Source of the DNA: Streptomyces sp. RPA4-2 | GTDB lineage: Bacteria; Actinomycetota; Actinomycetes; Streptomycetales; Streptomycetaceae | Reading direction: 5' to 3' | NCBI RefSeq assembly: GCF_012273515.2 | Contig: NZ_CP050975.2 | Location: 868,001-932,000 of the forward strand | DNA length: 64,000 nt | Shown here: positions 57,051 to 64,000 of the stretch, piece after piece | Layout of the letters: every line of letters starts with the position of its first letter | Numbering within the stretch: position 1 is the stretch's first letter | Made by a program: the position numbers and the translations under genes | The notes under the pieces: generated by a model | What the model saw: only the letters and a program-made list of their open reading frames with translations | What the model was told of the DNA's origin: nothing | Databases searched by the model: none

Positions 57051-57197
57051 TGAAAGAAACAGGATTCGTCTGAGGATGCTTGAGGAGATGCCTGTGACCT
57101 GCGAATGCAAAACCTGGATGGGGCATTGACACGTGATCCATGGTCGGGGTTGGCTTTCGCTCGTCTCGTACGTGGCACCGTCTGAACGTGAGGACCC

Positions 57198-59306
57198 ATG
57201 TCGCCGATCTCCTTCGCCCCGGACACCGGGCTCTGGCTGCTGTCCACCCCGCGCACCTCGTACGCGCTGCGGGTCGACGAGACCGGGGCGCCGTGCCACG
57301 TCGCGTGGGGCCCGCGGCTGACCCTCGAAGAGGCCGAGCGGATCGCCGCCGTCCCCCCGGCCGTCGCGGCCAGCAGCTTCGAGGGCAGGCCCGGGGTCGG
57401 GGAGGAACTCCCCGTCGACGGCGGGACCCGTTACGGACCGCCGTCCCTGCAGGTCAGGTTCGAGGACGGGTCCCGCGCCTTCGAGTGGCAGCCGGCCGGC
57501 CACGACGTGCGCGAGGGCGAGCTGACCCTGTCGTTCCGTGACCGCCGCTACCCCCTGCGGGTGGAGCTCCACTACCAGGTGCGCGACAACACGGACGTCA
57601 TCGAGCGCTGGACGGTCGTGCGCAACCTGGGCGACGAGCCGGTCACCCTGCTGCGCGCCGACTCAGCCGCGTGGACCCTGCCGCTGCTGCGGGACTACCG
57701 GCTCGGCCATGTCACGGGCCAGTGGTCCGCGGAGAGCCGGCTCCACCGGGACCGACTGGCCCACGGCGAAACGGTGTTGACCAGCCGCCGCGGGATCACC
57801 AGCCATCACGCGAATCCTTGGGTGATGCTCGACTCGGGCGAGGCGACGGAGGACCACGGCCGGGTGTGGAGCGCCGCCCTCGCGTGGAGCGGGAGTTGGC
57901 GCGTCACCGTGCAGCGCACCCCCGACGGGCGGGCCGGGTTCACCGGCGGGATCGGCCACGACGGTACGACCGTGCCGCTGGCGCCGGGCGAGGAGTTCAC
58001 CGCTCCCCCGTTCGCGGGCCTGTGCACCGACGGCGGCTTCGGCGCGGCCAGCCGCGCCTGGCACGCGTACGTCCTGTCCCATGTGCTGCCACACGCGCGG
58101 GAGGACGCGCCGGTGCTCTACAACTCCTGGGAGGCGACCGGCTTCGACGTCGACGAGGTCGGGCAGAAGGGACTGGCGGAACGGGCCGCCGCGCTCGGGG
58201 TGGAGCTGTACGTCGTCGACGACGGGTGGTTCGGGGCGCGCCGCAGCGACCACGCGGGACTGGGCGACTGGACGCCGTCGGCCGACCGGTTCCCGGACGG
58301 GCTCGCCCCCCTGGTCCGCGCGGTGCACGGTCTCGGGATGCGCTTCGGCCTCTGGGTGGAGCCCGAGATGGTGAATCCGGACAGCGACCTGTACCGCCAA
58401 CACCCCGACTGGGTCCTGCACTTCCCCGGCCGGCCCCGCTCCGAGCTGCGCAACCAACTGGTCCTCAACTTCGCCCGCCGCGAGGTCGCCGACTGGGCCT
58501 ACGAGTGGCTGACGCGGCTGGTCGGCGACCACGGCATCGACTTCCTCAAGTGGGACATGAACCGCGCGTTCAGCGAGGCGGGCTGGCCCGGGCAGCAGGA
58601 CGGCACGGACCGCCTCGGACCGCAGTACGTGCGCAATCTCTACGGTGTTCTCGACCGTCTGCGCGCGGATCATCCGGCGCTGCGGATCGAGTCGTGCAGC
58701 GGCGGGGGCGGGCGGGTCGACCTGGGCATTCTCGCCCGTACGGACCAGGCGTGGGCCTCGGACAACACCGACGCCGCCGACCGGATGTGGATCCAGCACG
58801 GCTACGGCCAGGTCTACCCCGCGCGCACCATGGGCGCGTGGGTGACGGACGTGCCCAACCAGCTCACCGGACGTACGGTCCCGCTGCGATTCCGTTTCCA
58901 TGTCGCGATGGCCGGAGCGCTGGGCATCGGAGGTGACCTCACCCGCTGGTCCGAGGACGAACTGCGGGACGGTGCCGCCCTGGTGGCCGACTACAAGGCG
59001 GTGCGCCACCTGGTGCAGCACGGCCGGCTGGACCGGCTCGCGCCGCCCGCGGACTCCGACGCCGTGCTGCAGTACACCGCCGGGGACGCCTCGGAGACGC
59101 TGCTGCTGGCGTACCGGCGGGTGGCCCGGCACGGCAGCCCGCATCCGCCGGTCCGGCTGCGCGGCCTGACCCCGTCGGCCCGCTACCGCGACACGCACAC
59201 CGGCGCCGTGCACCACTCGACCGTGCTCGGGGAGTACGGGATCGTCCTCGATCTGCCGCCGGGCGACTGGTCGAGCACGACGGTGCACCTGGTCCGGGAG
59301 GCCTGA
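57198..59306 (+). CDS. Cytosolic GH36 alpha-galactosidase
   Basis: A 702-residue enzyme without signal peptide. The N-terminal beta-sandwich (WTVVRNLGDEPVTLLRADS) precedes the barrel, with VLYNSWEATGFDVDE, YVVDDGWFGARR and MRFGLWVEPEMVNPDSDLYR. The nucleophile is Asp453 in FLKWDMNR and the acid/base is Asp522 in WASDNTDAADRMWIQHGY. Its RIESCSGGGGRVDLGIL is typical of GH36 subgroup I. It would hydrolyse imported alpha-galactosides such as raffinose-type sugars inside the cell. It is divergent from the ROK repressor and ends at a strong terminator. Confidence 0.95.
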   Translation: MSPISFAPDTGLWLLSTPRTSYALRVDETGAPCHVAWGPRLTLEEAERIAAVPPAVAASSFEGRPGVGEELPVDGGTRYGPPSLQVRFEDGSRAFEWQPAGHDVREGELTLSFRDRRYPLRVELHYQVRDNTDVIERWTVVRNLGDEPVTLLRADSAAWTLPLLRDYRLGHVTGQWSAESRLHRDRLAHGETVLTSRRGITSHHANPWVMLDSGEATEDHGRVWSAALAWSGSWRVTVQRTPDGRAGFTGGIGHDGTTVPLAPGEEFTAPPFAGLCTDGGFGAASRAWHAYVLSHVLPHAREDAPVLYNSWEATGFDVDEVGQKGLAERAAALGVELYVVDDGWFGARRSDHAGLGDWTPSADRFPDGLAPLVRAVHGLGMRFGLWVEPEMVNPDSDLYRQHPDWVLHFPGRPRSELRNQLVLNFARREVADWAYEWLTRLVGDHGIDFLKWDMNRAFSEAGWPGQQDGTDRLGPQYVRNLYGVLDRLRADHPALRIESCSGGGGRVDLGILARTDQAWASDNTDAADRMWIQHGYGQVYPARTMGAWVTDVPNQLTGRTVPLRFRFHVAMAGALGIGGDLTRWSEDELRDGAALVADYKAVRHLVQHGRLDRLAPPADSDAVLQYTAGDASETLLLAYRRVARHGSPHPPVRLRGLTPSARYRDTHTGAVHHSTVLGEYGIVLDLPPGDWSSTTVHLVREA

Positions 59307-59333
59307 GCCGGGAGCGGGCAGCTCTGAGCCGGT

Positions 59334-59366
59334 CCCCGCCCGGGTCGGAAACGGACCCGGGCGGGG
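59334..59366. terminator. Strong terminator hairpin after GH36
   Basis: CCCCGCCCGGGTC-N7-GACCCGGGCGGGG forms a perfect 13-bp stem 28 bases after the GH36 stop. It lies between convergent genes and may work both ways. Confidence 0.75.
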
Positions 59367-59395
59367 ATCACCCGCGGGGCCGGAACCGCGGAACC

Positions 59396-59430
59396 GGCTG
59401 CGGGCTGCGGGCTGCGGGCTGCGGGCTGCG
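59396..59430. repeat. 7-bp tandem repeat, five copies
   Basis: GGCTGCG is repeated five times without error (59396-59430), between the GH36 terminator and the lipoprotein stop. Such short G-rich runs vary by slippage and can also form G-quadruplexes. Confidence 0.9.
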
Positions 59431-59444
59431 GGTCGGCTACCCGG

Positions 59445-60083
59445 TCAGTAGCGCTGGGCCTTCGTCAGACGCGGGGTCAGCTGGGGTGTGGTGGGCTGCC
59501 TGCTGATGGCGACGGGCTGGGCTCGCTTGCCCGGTTCGAGGTTCTCCGCACCCACGAACCGGGTCTCGACGACCTTGCCCTTCGCGTCCTCGAAGTCGAC
59601 CTGCACGGCGTACGACGCCTTCTTGTCCGTCTTGTTGGTGATGCTCACGAGCACCGCGAGCAGCCCGCCGGTCTGTCCCCTGGGCAGACCGGTCATCGCG
59701 ACCTCGGACCTCGCGTTCCCGCCGCCGTGAACCTTCTTCAGCTCGGCCTCCGCCGCCGCGCTCGCACGGGCGGTGTCGGCCGAGACGGACGCCGCGAACT
59801 CCGACGCCGCGGCGGACAGGGACGAGGCCGCCGCCGACGCCGAGGACTGGGCGGAGGCCACGGCCGACGAGGCGGCCGACGCCATGGCGGACGGCGCGCT
59901 GCCGGAGAACGACCCCGTGACCGGCGCCGAGGGGCGGGCGCTCGCCGAGGCCGTGCCGTTGTCGTTGCCGCTGCCCGTGCCGCACGAGACGAGCGCGGCG
60001 CCGCAGGTCAAAGTGGCCAGGAAGGCCGCGCCCGTACGGGTTCGGCTGCCCCGTCGGGGGTCACCGTAGGTGCGTCTGCTCAT
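59445..60083 (-). CDS. Ala/Ser-rich lipoprotein of unknown function
   Basis: A 212-residue exported lipoprotein. Signal with lipobox: GAAFLATLTCGAALVSCGTG, lipidated Cys at VSC. Residues about 45-115 are a low-complexity Ala/Ser stretch (SAMASAASSAVASAQSSASA), predicted helical and perhaps spanning the cell wall. The C-terminal 90 residues form a compact beta domain (GGLLAVLVSITNKTDKKASY, then AVQVDFEDAKGKVVE) that resembles the FxLYD/DUF-type immunoglobulin-like modules of actinobacterial lipoproteins. The ATG follows GAGGACGAG. It is divergent from the GH64 gene; whether it belongs to the beta-glucan system is unclear. Confidence 0.8.
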   Translation of the reverse strand: MSRRTYGDPRRGSRTRTGAAFLATLTCGAALVSCGTGSGNDNGTASASARPSAPVTGSFSGSAPSAMASAASSAVASAQSSASAAASSLSAAASEFAASVSADTARASAAAEAELKKVHGGGNARSEVAMTGLPRGQTGGLLAVLVSITNKTDKKASYAVQVDFEDAKGKVVETRFVGAENLEPGKRAQPVAISRQPTTPQLTPRLTKAQRY

Positions 60084-60251
60084 GAAGCTCGTCCTCTTCC
60101 TGCCGGTCCGGAACCCGGTCCACGGGCCTGTTCCATGCTCCGTGCCCGCCTCCGCGTCCGCGATCGGTGCTGACCCGTTGGGGTGCTCCGCCCAGCGGAG
60201 GTCCGGGTCCTGGCCGCCCGCGGTTGGACCAGACCAGTTCTGCGTGAATCG

Positions 60252-60280
60252 TTGACATGTACTCCACCCGCCGCAATTCT
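60252..60280 (+). promoter_or_regulatory. Candidate promoter of the GH64 gene
   Basis: TTGACA (60252-60257), a 17-base spacer and AATTCT (60275-60280) precede the GH64 gene. The -10 directly overlaps the left arm of the LacI-type palindrome, an ideal arrangement for repression. Confidence 0.55.
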
Positions 60281-60295
60281 GAGAGCGCTCTCAGA
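60278..60295. promoter_or_regulatory. Perfect 18-bp LacI-type operator of the GH64 gene
   Basis: TCTGAGAGCGCTCTCAGA is a perfect palindrome with the same GAGAGCGCTCTC core as the box at 44598, 15.7 kb away. It lies 67 bases before the GTG start. Confidence 0.75.
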
Positions 60296-60361
60296 GAATC
60301 CGGACGGCTTCCGTCCGCAGTGATCCACCTCGTTGGAACCCCCACGTCAAGGAGGAAGAGA

Positions 60362-61558
60362 GTGCAGAGAAAACGCACATGGCGAGCCTTGGCGGTGGCC
60401 GCGGCCACCCTCACCGCGGCGCTGCTGACCTTCGGAGCGCCGTCCGGGGCCGAAGCAGCCGTCCCGGAGACGATCCCGCTCAAGGTCACCAACAACTCCG
60501 GCCGCGGCGACCCGGTCTACCTCTACGACCTCGGCACCCTGCTGTCGACGGGACAGCAGGGCTGGGCCGACGCGAACGGCACGTTCCACGCCTGGCCCGC
60601 CGGAGGCAATCCGCCGACACCGGCTCCGGACGCGTCGATCCCCGGACCGGCGAACGGCCAGACGAAGACGATCCGCATCCCCAAGTTCTCCGGCCGGATC
60701 TACTTCTCCTACGGCCAGAAGCTCGACTTCCGGCTGACGACCGGCGGCCTGGTCCAGCCGGCCGTGCAGAACCCGAGCGACCCCAACCGCAACATCCTCT
60801 TCAACTGGTCCGAGTACACGCTCAACGACTCAGGGCTGTGGATCAACAGCACCCAGGTCGACATGTTCTCGTCCCCCTACGCCGTGGGGGTCCAGCTCGC
60901 CGACGGGAGCACGAAGAACACCGGTCACCTCAAGGCCGGCGGCTACACCGGGTTCTTCAACGCCCTCCGGGGGCAGCCGGGCGGCTGGGCGAACCTGATC
61001 CAGACCCGGTCCGACGGCACGGTCCTGCGGGCTCTCGCCCCGGGCCACGGCATCGAGTCGGGCGCGCTCCCGGCGACCGTCATGGACGACTACGTCAACC
61101 GTGTGTGGCAGAAGTACAGTTCGTCGACGCTGACGGTGACCCCGTTCGGCGACCAGCCGAACACGAAGTACTTCGGGCGCGTCTCCGGCGGCGTCATGAA
61201 CTTCACCAACAGTGCCGGAGCGGTCGTCACCAGCTTCCAGAAGCCCGACTCCGACAGCATCTTCGGCTGCTACAAGCGGCTCGACGCCCCCAACGACCTG
61301 GTGCGCGGACCGATCTCACGCACCCTGTGCGCGGGCTTCAACCGTTCCACGCTGCTGACCAATCCCAACCAGCCGGACACCGGTTCGGCCGGCTTCTACC
61401 AGGACACGGTGACCAACCAGTACGCCCGCAAGATCCATGCGCAGATGGCCGACGGCAAGGCCTACGCGTTCGCCTTCGACGACGTCGGCAACTACGAGTC
61501 GCTCGTCCACGACGGCAACCCCCAACAGGCCTACCTCACACTGGATCCGTTCAACTGA
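60362..61558 (+). CDS. Secreted GH64 beta-1,3-glucanase
   Basis: A 398-residue exported enzyme of the thaumatin-like GH64 family, which cuts beta-1,3-glucan to laminaripentaose. Signal: RKRTWRALAVAAATLTAALL, ending near GAEAA. The mature start IPLKVTNNSGRGDPVYLY is typical. The catalytic pair known from LPHase (Glu154 and Asp170) appears as Glu151 in FNWSEYTL and Asp167 in STQVDMFSSPYA, with identical spacing. The C-terminal half contains IFGCYKRLDAPND and NQYARKIHAQMADGKAYAF. The GTG has GGAGGA five bases upstream. With GH55 it can break fungal or callose-type glucan: GH64 makes oligomers, GH55 releases glucose. Confidence 0.93.
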   Translation: MQRKRTWRALAVAAATLTAALLTFGAPSGAEAAVPETIPLKVTNNSGRGDPVYLYDLGTLLSTGQQGWADANGTFHAWPAGGNPPTPAPDASIPGPANGQTKTIRIPKFSGRIYFSYGQKLDFRLTTGGLVQPAVQNPSDPNRNILFNWSEYTLNDSGLWINSTQVDMFSSPYAVGVQLADGSTKNTGHLKAGGYTGFFNALRGQPGGWANLIQTRSDGTVLRALAPGHGIESGALPATVMDDYVNRVWQKYSSSTLTVTPFGDQPNTKYFGRVSGGVMNFTNSAGAVVTSFQKPDSDSIFGCYKRLDAPNDLVRGPISRTLCAGFNRSTLLTNPNQPDTGSAGFYQDTVTNQYARKIHAQMADGKAYAFAFDDVGNYESLVHDGNPQQAYLTLDPFN

Positions 61559-61607
61559 CCGTGCTCCGGTCGGCCGGTGGCACACCAGCCCCCGGCCGTC
61601 CGGGAGT

Positions 61608-62727
61608 TCAGTCCTGCTCCACGCACAGGACGGGAACGTTCTGGACGAGGTTGTTGGCGAACCCGCCGCGGTTCCAGGGCTGTCGCAACGGCTGGGTGTT
61701 GCCCTCGGCGTCGGTGGCCCGCACGCTCAGCGTGTGCTGCCCGGGCGCGGCCGTCCAGGCGAACCGCCAGCGCCGCCAGGCCCAGCTGTGGCCGCCGACG
61801 GGTTCCAGCTCCGCCTCCCGCCACTCCCGGCCCCCGTCCGTGCTCACCTCCACGCCAAGCCACCGGCGCCCACCCCGACCAGGCTCGCCCCTCCAGGGGC
61901 ACGGCTCCCTCCCGGACCACCCGGGCCCGGGACATGAAGTCGGGAAAGCCGGGCGGCACCAGCAGGGCCCGCGGGGCGATCCGGGTGACCGGCTCCCCCA
62001 CCTCACCGGCGTCCTGGCGCAGCCGATAGGCCGCCACCTGCTGGAAGCCCTCGAACGGTATGTCGATCACCGTGATCCCGCGCAGCCACTTCACCTGGGC
62101 CATCCCGTACCAGCCGGGGACGACCAGCCGCAGCGGGAACCCGTGCTGCGGCGGCAGCGGGCCGCCGTTCATCGCGTACGCCACCAGCGCCTCGGGGTCC
62201 TCCCCCAGGGCCGCGGCCACGGGCAGCGCCCGCTGGTAGTCCTGCTCCACCCCGCGCTCGACCCCGTGGTCGGCGCCGGTGAACACCACGTCCACGGCGC
62301 CGGCTCCCACCCCGGCCTCGGTGAGCAGCACCCGCAGCGGCACGCCCGTCCACTCGGCCGTGGACACCGCCTCGACCAGCCACGGCTGGCTCACCGGCCG
62401 GGGGGTCAGCAGGGCCCGCCCGTTGCCCGCGCACTCCATGGTCACCCGTCGGGTGACGGCGGGATACGAGGTCAGCTCGGCCGTCCCGAGCACCCGCGGC
62501 CTCCGTACCCGCCCGCCGATCGAGAGCGTCCAGGGGGAGCCTTCGGCGTACGGGATGTCGTAGTGCGTCTGCACGTAGTGCAGGCCGGGCGGGGTGACGT
62601 CGTAGCGCAGGGCCTCCAGGGGCAGCCCGTGGTTCCGGGCGGCGAGAGCCAGCTCCTGCCGGCTGATGTCCTCGCCGGGGCCGGCCACCCTCGCGGGTCC
62701 GCTCACCTCGTCAAGGTGATGTCCCAT
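61608..62727 (-). pseudogene. Sulfite oxidase-family molybdopterin enzyme, frameshifted
   Basis: Both parts of a 372-residue enzyme are present. The first frame holds the molybdopterin domain with the cofactor-binding Cys in VTMECAGNGR, QHGFPLRLVVPGWYGMAQVK and WLRGITV. The second frame holds the C-terminal dimerisation domain (VEVSTDGGREWREAEL, SWAWRRWRFAW, NRGGFANNLVQ). They join near 61862, where GTGGCTTGGCGTGGAG carries one base too many (or lacks two) relative to a continuous VAGVEVSTDGG reading. There is no signal peptide. The domain sequences are well kept, so either the mutation is recent or it is an assembly error. Another family member lies at the window start. Confidence 0.82.
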
Positions 62728-62819
62728 GCCCGTATTCTCCGCCCGGACGGCGGGTGGGGCCAGGTCATGACCGCCTCCTCCCTCCGGTGGACGCGAAGTG
62801 ACGTATTACGGGACAGTCC

Positions 62820-63485
62820 TCAGGCCCGGAACGGCACCGGGCAGGTGCTCCGCTCCACCAGGTCGTGCCAGCCCGACTCCAGCCGCTCCACCGTCATCCC
62901 GCGCTGCCGGGTCAGATGGAGGATCAGCGCGGGTTCGAGATAGCCCATGAGCGTCTGCGCGAGCAGTTCGCCGTCCGCGGCGGGGACGGCCTCGCGCAGC
63001 AGCATGGCGACGTGGGTGAAGCGGACGCGGTACGGGGCGGAGTTGAAGCGGCGGGAGGCGTCCGGTTCGGCGGCGATGTACAGATCCAGCCGGTCGCAGG
63101 TCTGGCGCAGCGCCCCGCAGCCGAAGGCGTGCAGCCGGTCCGCCGGTGAGGCTCCCGGGCCCAGCGGCGGGGGGCCCTGGAAGAAGGCGGCCTGGAACTG
63201 CCGCTCCGTGTGGTCGAGCAGCGCCATCAGGAGGCCGGTGCGGTCGCCGAAGCGCCGGAAGACGGTCCCCTTGCCCACGGACGCGGCGGCGGCGACGGCC
63301 TCCATCGTCACGTTGGCGACGCCGCGCTCCTCCACGAGGCGGGTCGCCGCCTCCAGCAGCCGGGCGCGGTTGCGCGCCGCGTCGGCGCGCAGCTGCGGGC
63401 CCTCGGGCCCGGAGGTCAGCTCCAGCAGCACGGGCTGGGTGGCCGGTTCCGGTCCCTTCGGGAAGGGCGGCAGCGGGGTGGACAT
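62820..63485 (-). CDS. TetR-family transcriptional regulator
   Basis: A 221-residue repressor. After a Pro-rich lead of about 35 residues the TetR helix-turn-helix reads ARLLEAATRLVEERGVANVT, then MEAVAAAASVGKGTVFRRFG. The effector domain contains HAFGCGALRQTCDRLDLYIA. GTG-TTC-ATG occurs at the start; the ATG at 63485 was chosen. It is divergent from an FMN reductase gene, and two identical palindromes lie in the gap, so it very likely represses both genes and responds to a quinone, oxidant or xenobiotic. Confidence 0.92.
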   Translation of the reverse strand: MSTPLPPFPKGPEPATQPVLLELTSGPEGPQLRADAARNRARLLEAATRLVEERGVANVTMEAVAAAASVGKGTVFRRFGDRTGLLMALLDHTERQFQAAFFQGPPPLGPGASPADRLHAFGCGALRQTCDRLDLYIAAEPDASRRFNSAPYRVRFTHVAMLLREAVPAADGELLAQTLMGYLEPALILHLTRQRGMTVERLESGWHDLVERSTCPVPFRA

Positions 63486-63516
63486 GAACACAGCGTAACG
63501 GCAACCGGGGACAACT

Positions 63517-63528
63517 GGACCCTGGTCC
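63517..63528. promoter_or_regulatory. TetR operator candidate 1
   Basis: GGACC-CT-GGTCC, a perfect 5-bp inverted repeat with 2-base centre, lies 32 bases before the TetR start. It matches operator candidate 2 in both arms and spacing. Confidence 0.65.
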
Positions 63529-63562
63529 GCTTGAGTGATACAACCTTGAACAGACCAACAAA

Positions 63563-63576
63563 CGGACCTCGGTCCG
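63563..63576. promoter_or_regulatory. TetR operator candidate 2
   Basis: CGGACC-TC-GGTCCG, a perfect 6-bp inverted repeat, lies 38 bases before the reductase ATG. Its centre is 47 bases from that of candidate 1. Flanking AAA and TTTA extend the symmetry. Confidence 0.7.
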
Positions 63577-63613
63577 GTTTATTACGGCATTATTTCGTCC
63601 CCGGGAGTTCCCC

Positions 63614-64000
63614 ATGTCCGTACGTATCCTCGCGCTCGTCGGCAGCCTGCGCGCCGGCTCCCACAACCGTCAGCTCGCGGAGGCGGCCGTCAAGCTGGCC
63701 CCCGAGGGCACGGAGATCGAGCTGTTCGAGGGCCTCGCCGAGGTCCCCTTCTACAACGAGGACCTCGACGTCGAAGGCGGTGTCCCGGCCGCCGCCGTGG
63801 CACTGCGCGAGGCCGCGGGCCGCGCCGACGCCTTCCTGCTCTTCTCGCCGGAGTACAACGGCACGATCACGGCCGTCCTGAAGAACGCCATCGACTGGCT
63901 GTCCCGCCCCTACGGTGCCAGCGCCTTCACCGGTAAGCCGGTCGCCGTGGTCGGCACCGCCTACGGCCAGTTCGGCGGCGTGTGGGCGCAGGACGAGGCC
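63614..64000 (+). CDS. NAD(P)H-dependent FMN reductase, 5' part
   Basis: The first 129 residues are present and the gene runs out of the window. The flavodoxin-like fold is clear: RILALVGSLRAGSHNRQLAE binds the FMN phosphate, FYNEDLDVEGGVP follows, and LLFSPEYNGTITAVLKNAID is the family signature. These dimeric enzymes reduce quinones, azo dyes or metals with NADPH. The ATG at 63614 follows GGGAG. Divergence from the TetR gene with paired operators suggests induction by its substrates. Confidence 0.9.
   Translation, partial: MSVRILALVGSLRAGSHNRQLAEAAVKLAPEGTEIELFEGLAEVPFYNEDLDVEGGVPAAAVALREAAGRADAFLLFSPEYNGTITAVLKNAIDWLSRPYGASAFTGKPVAVVGTAYGQFGGVWAQDEA

Overview
The window is high-GC actinobacterial chromosome, almost certainly Streptomyces. 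The evidence is frequent GTG starts, Tat-type exported hydrolases, PP2C/RsbW-type regulators, a DUF5133 protein, and a complete GlgE (maltosyl-phosphate) alpha-glucan operon. No rRNA, tRNA, CRISPR array, insertion sequence or integrase was found. It is metabolic and regulatory chromosome rather than an obvious mobile island.

Layout. 0-7.3 kb: the end of a molybdopterin oxidoreductase, a LysR regulator with an MFS exporter, a small conserved protein, methylmalonate-semialdehyde dehydrogenase (mmsA) and a membrane-anchored PP2C phosphatase. 7.3-13.5 kb: a zone of unfamiliar and decaying genes. It holds a small membrane protein, a HIT protein missing its middle, an NlpC/P60 hydrolase, a small secreted protein, an RsbW-like ATPase remnant, an FAD oxidoreductase, a truncated regulator and a kinase-like protein with a degenerate P-loop. 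13.6-26 kb: a BBE-type FAD oxidase, then the alpha-glucan locus. This runs glgX and an ATP-binding protein on the minus strand, then DUF5133, glgE, treS, pep2 and glgB on the plus strand. TreS and Pep2 turn trehalose into maltose-1-phosphate, GlgE polymerises it, GlgB branches the product and GlgX debranches it. As given, glgB carries three single-C deletions.

26-41.5 kb: an M1 peptidase, a MarR/ABC-exporter operon with a clear operator, a Gfo/Idh oxidoreductase, an MFS exporter, a divergent LysE/LysR (ArgP-like) pair, a multidomain GAF/PAS/PP2C phosphatase, an aldo-keto reductase, a NudK-like Nudix hydrolase, a small conserved protein and a tandem universal stress protein. 40.4-46.7 kb, plus a GH64 gene at 60.4 kb: a putative LacI-controlled beta-1,3-glucan regulon (LacI, a TIM-barrel/CBM32 hydrolase, a DUF1996 protein, GH55 and GH64). 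Its members share a GAGAGCGCTCTC-type palindrome.

46.7-59.3 kb: a galactoside/arabinoside/fucoside uptake and hydrolysis locus. A ROK repressor is followed by an ABC importer without its own ATPase, GH27, GH95 and an SGNH esterase, with GH36 divergent. 59.4-64 kb: an Ala/Ser-rich lipoprotein, GH64, a frameshifted sulfite-oxidase-like enzyme, and a TetR regulator divergent from an FMN reductase with two matching operators between them.

Caution. Several genes carry single-base indels (glgB three times, the ATPase remnant once, the molybdo-enzyme once), and four of the five are one missing C in a C-run. Assembly error is a live explanation and should be checked before any of these is called a pseudogene. 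I found no wholly new defence or biosynthetic system. The most promising biology is the LacI beta-1,3-glucan regulon and the GH27/GH95 operon.
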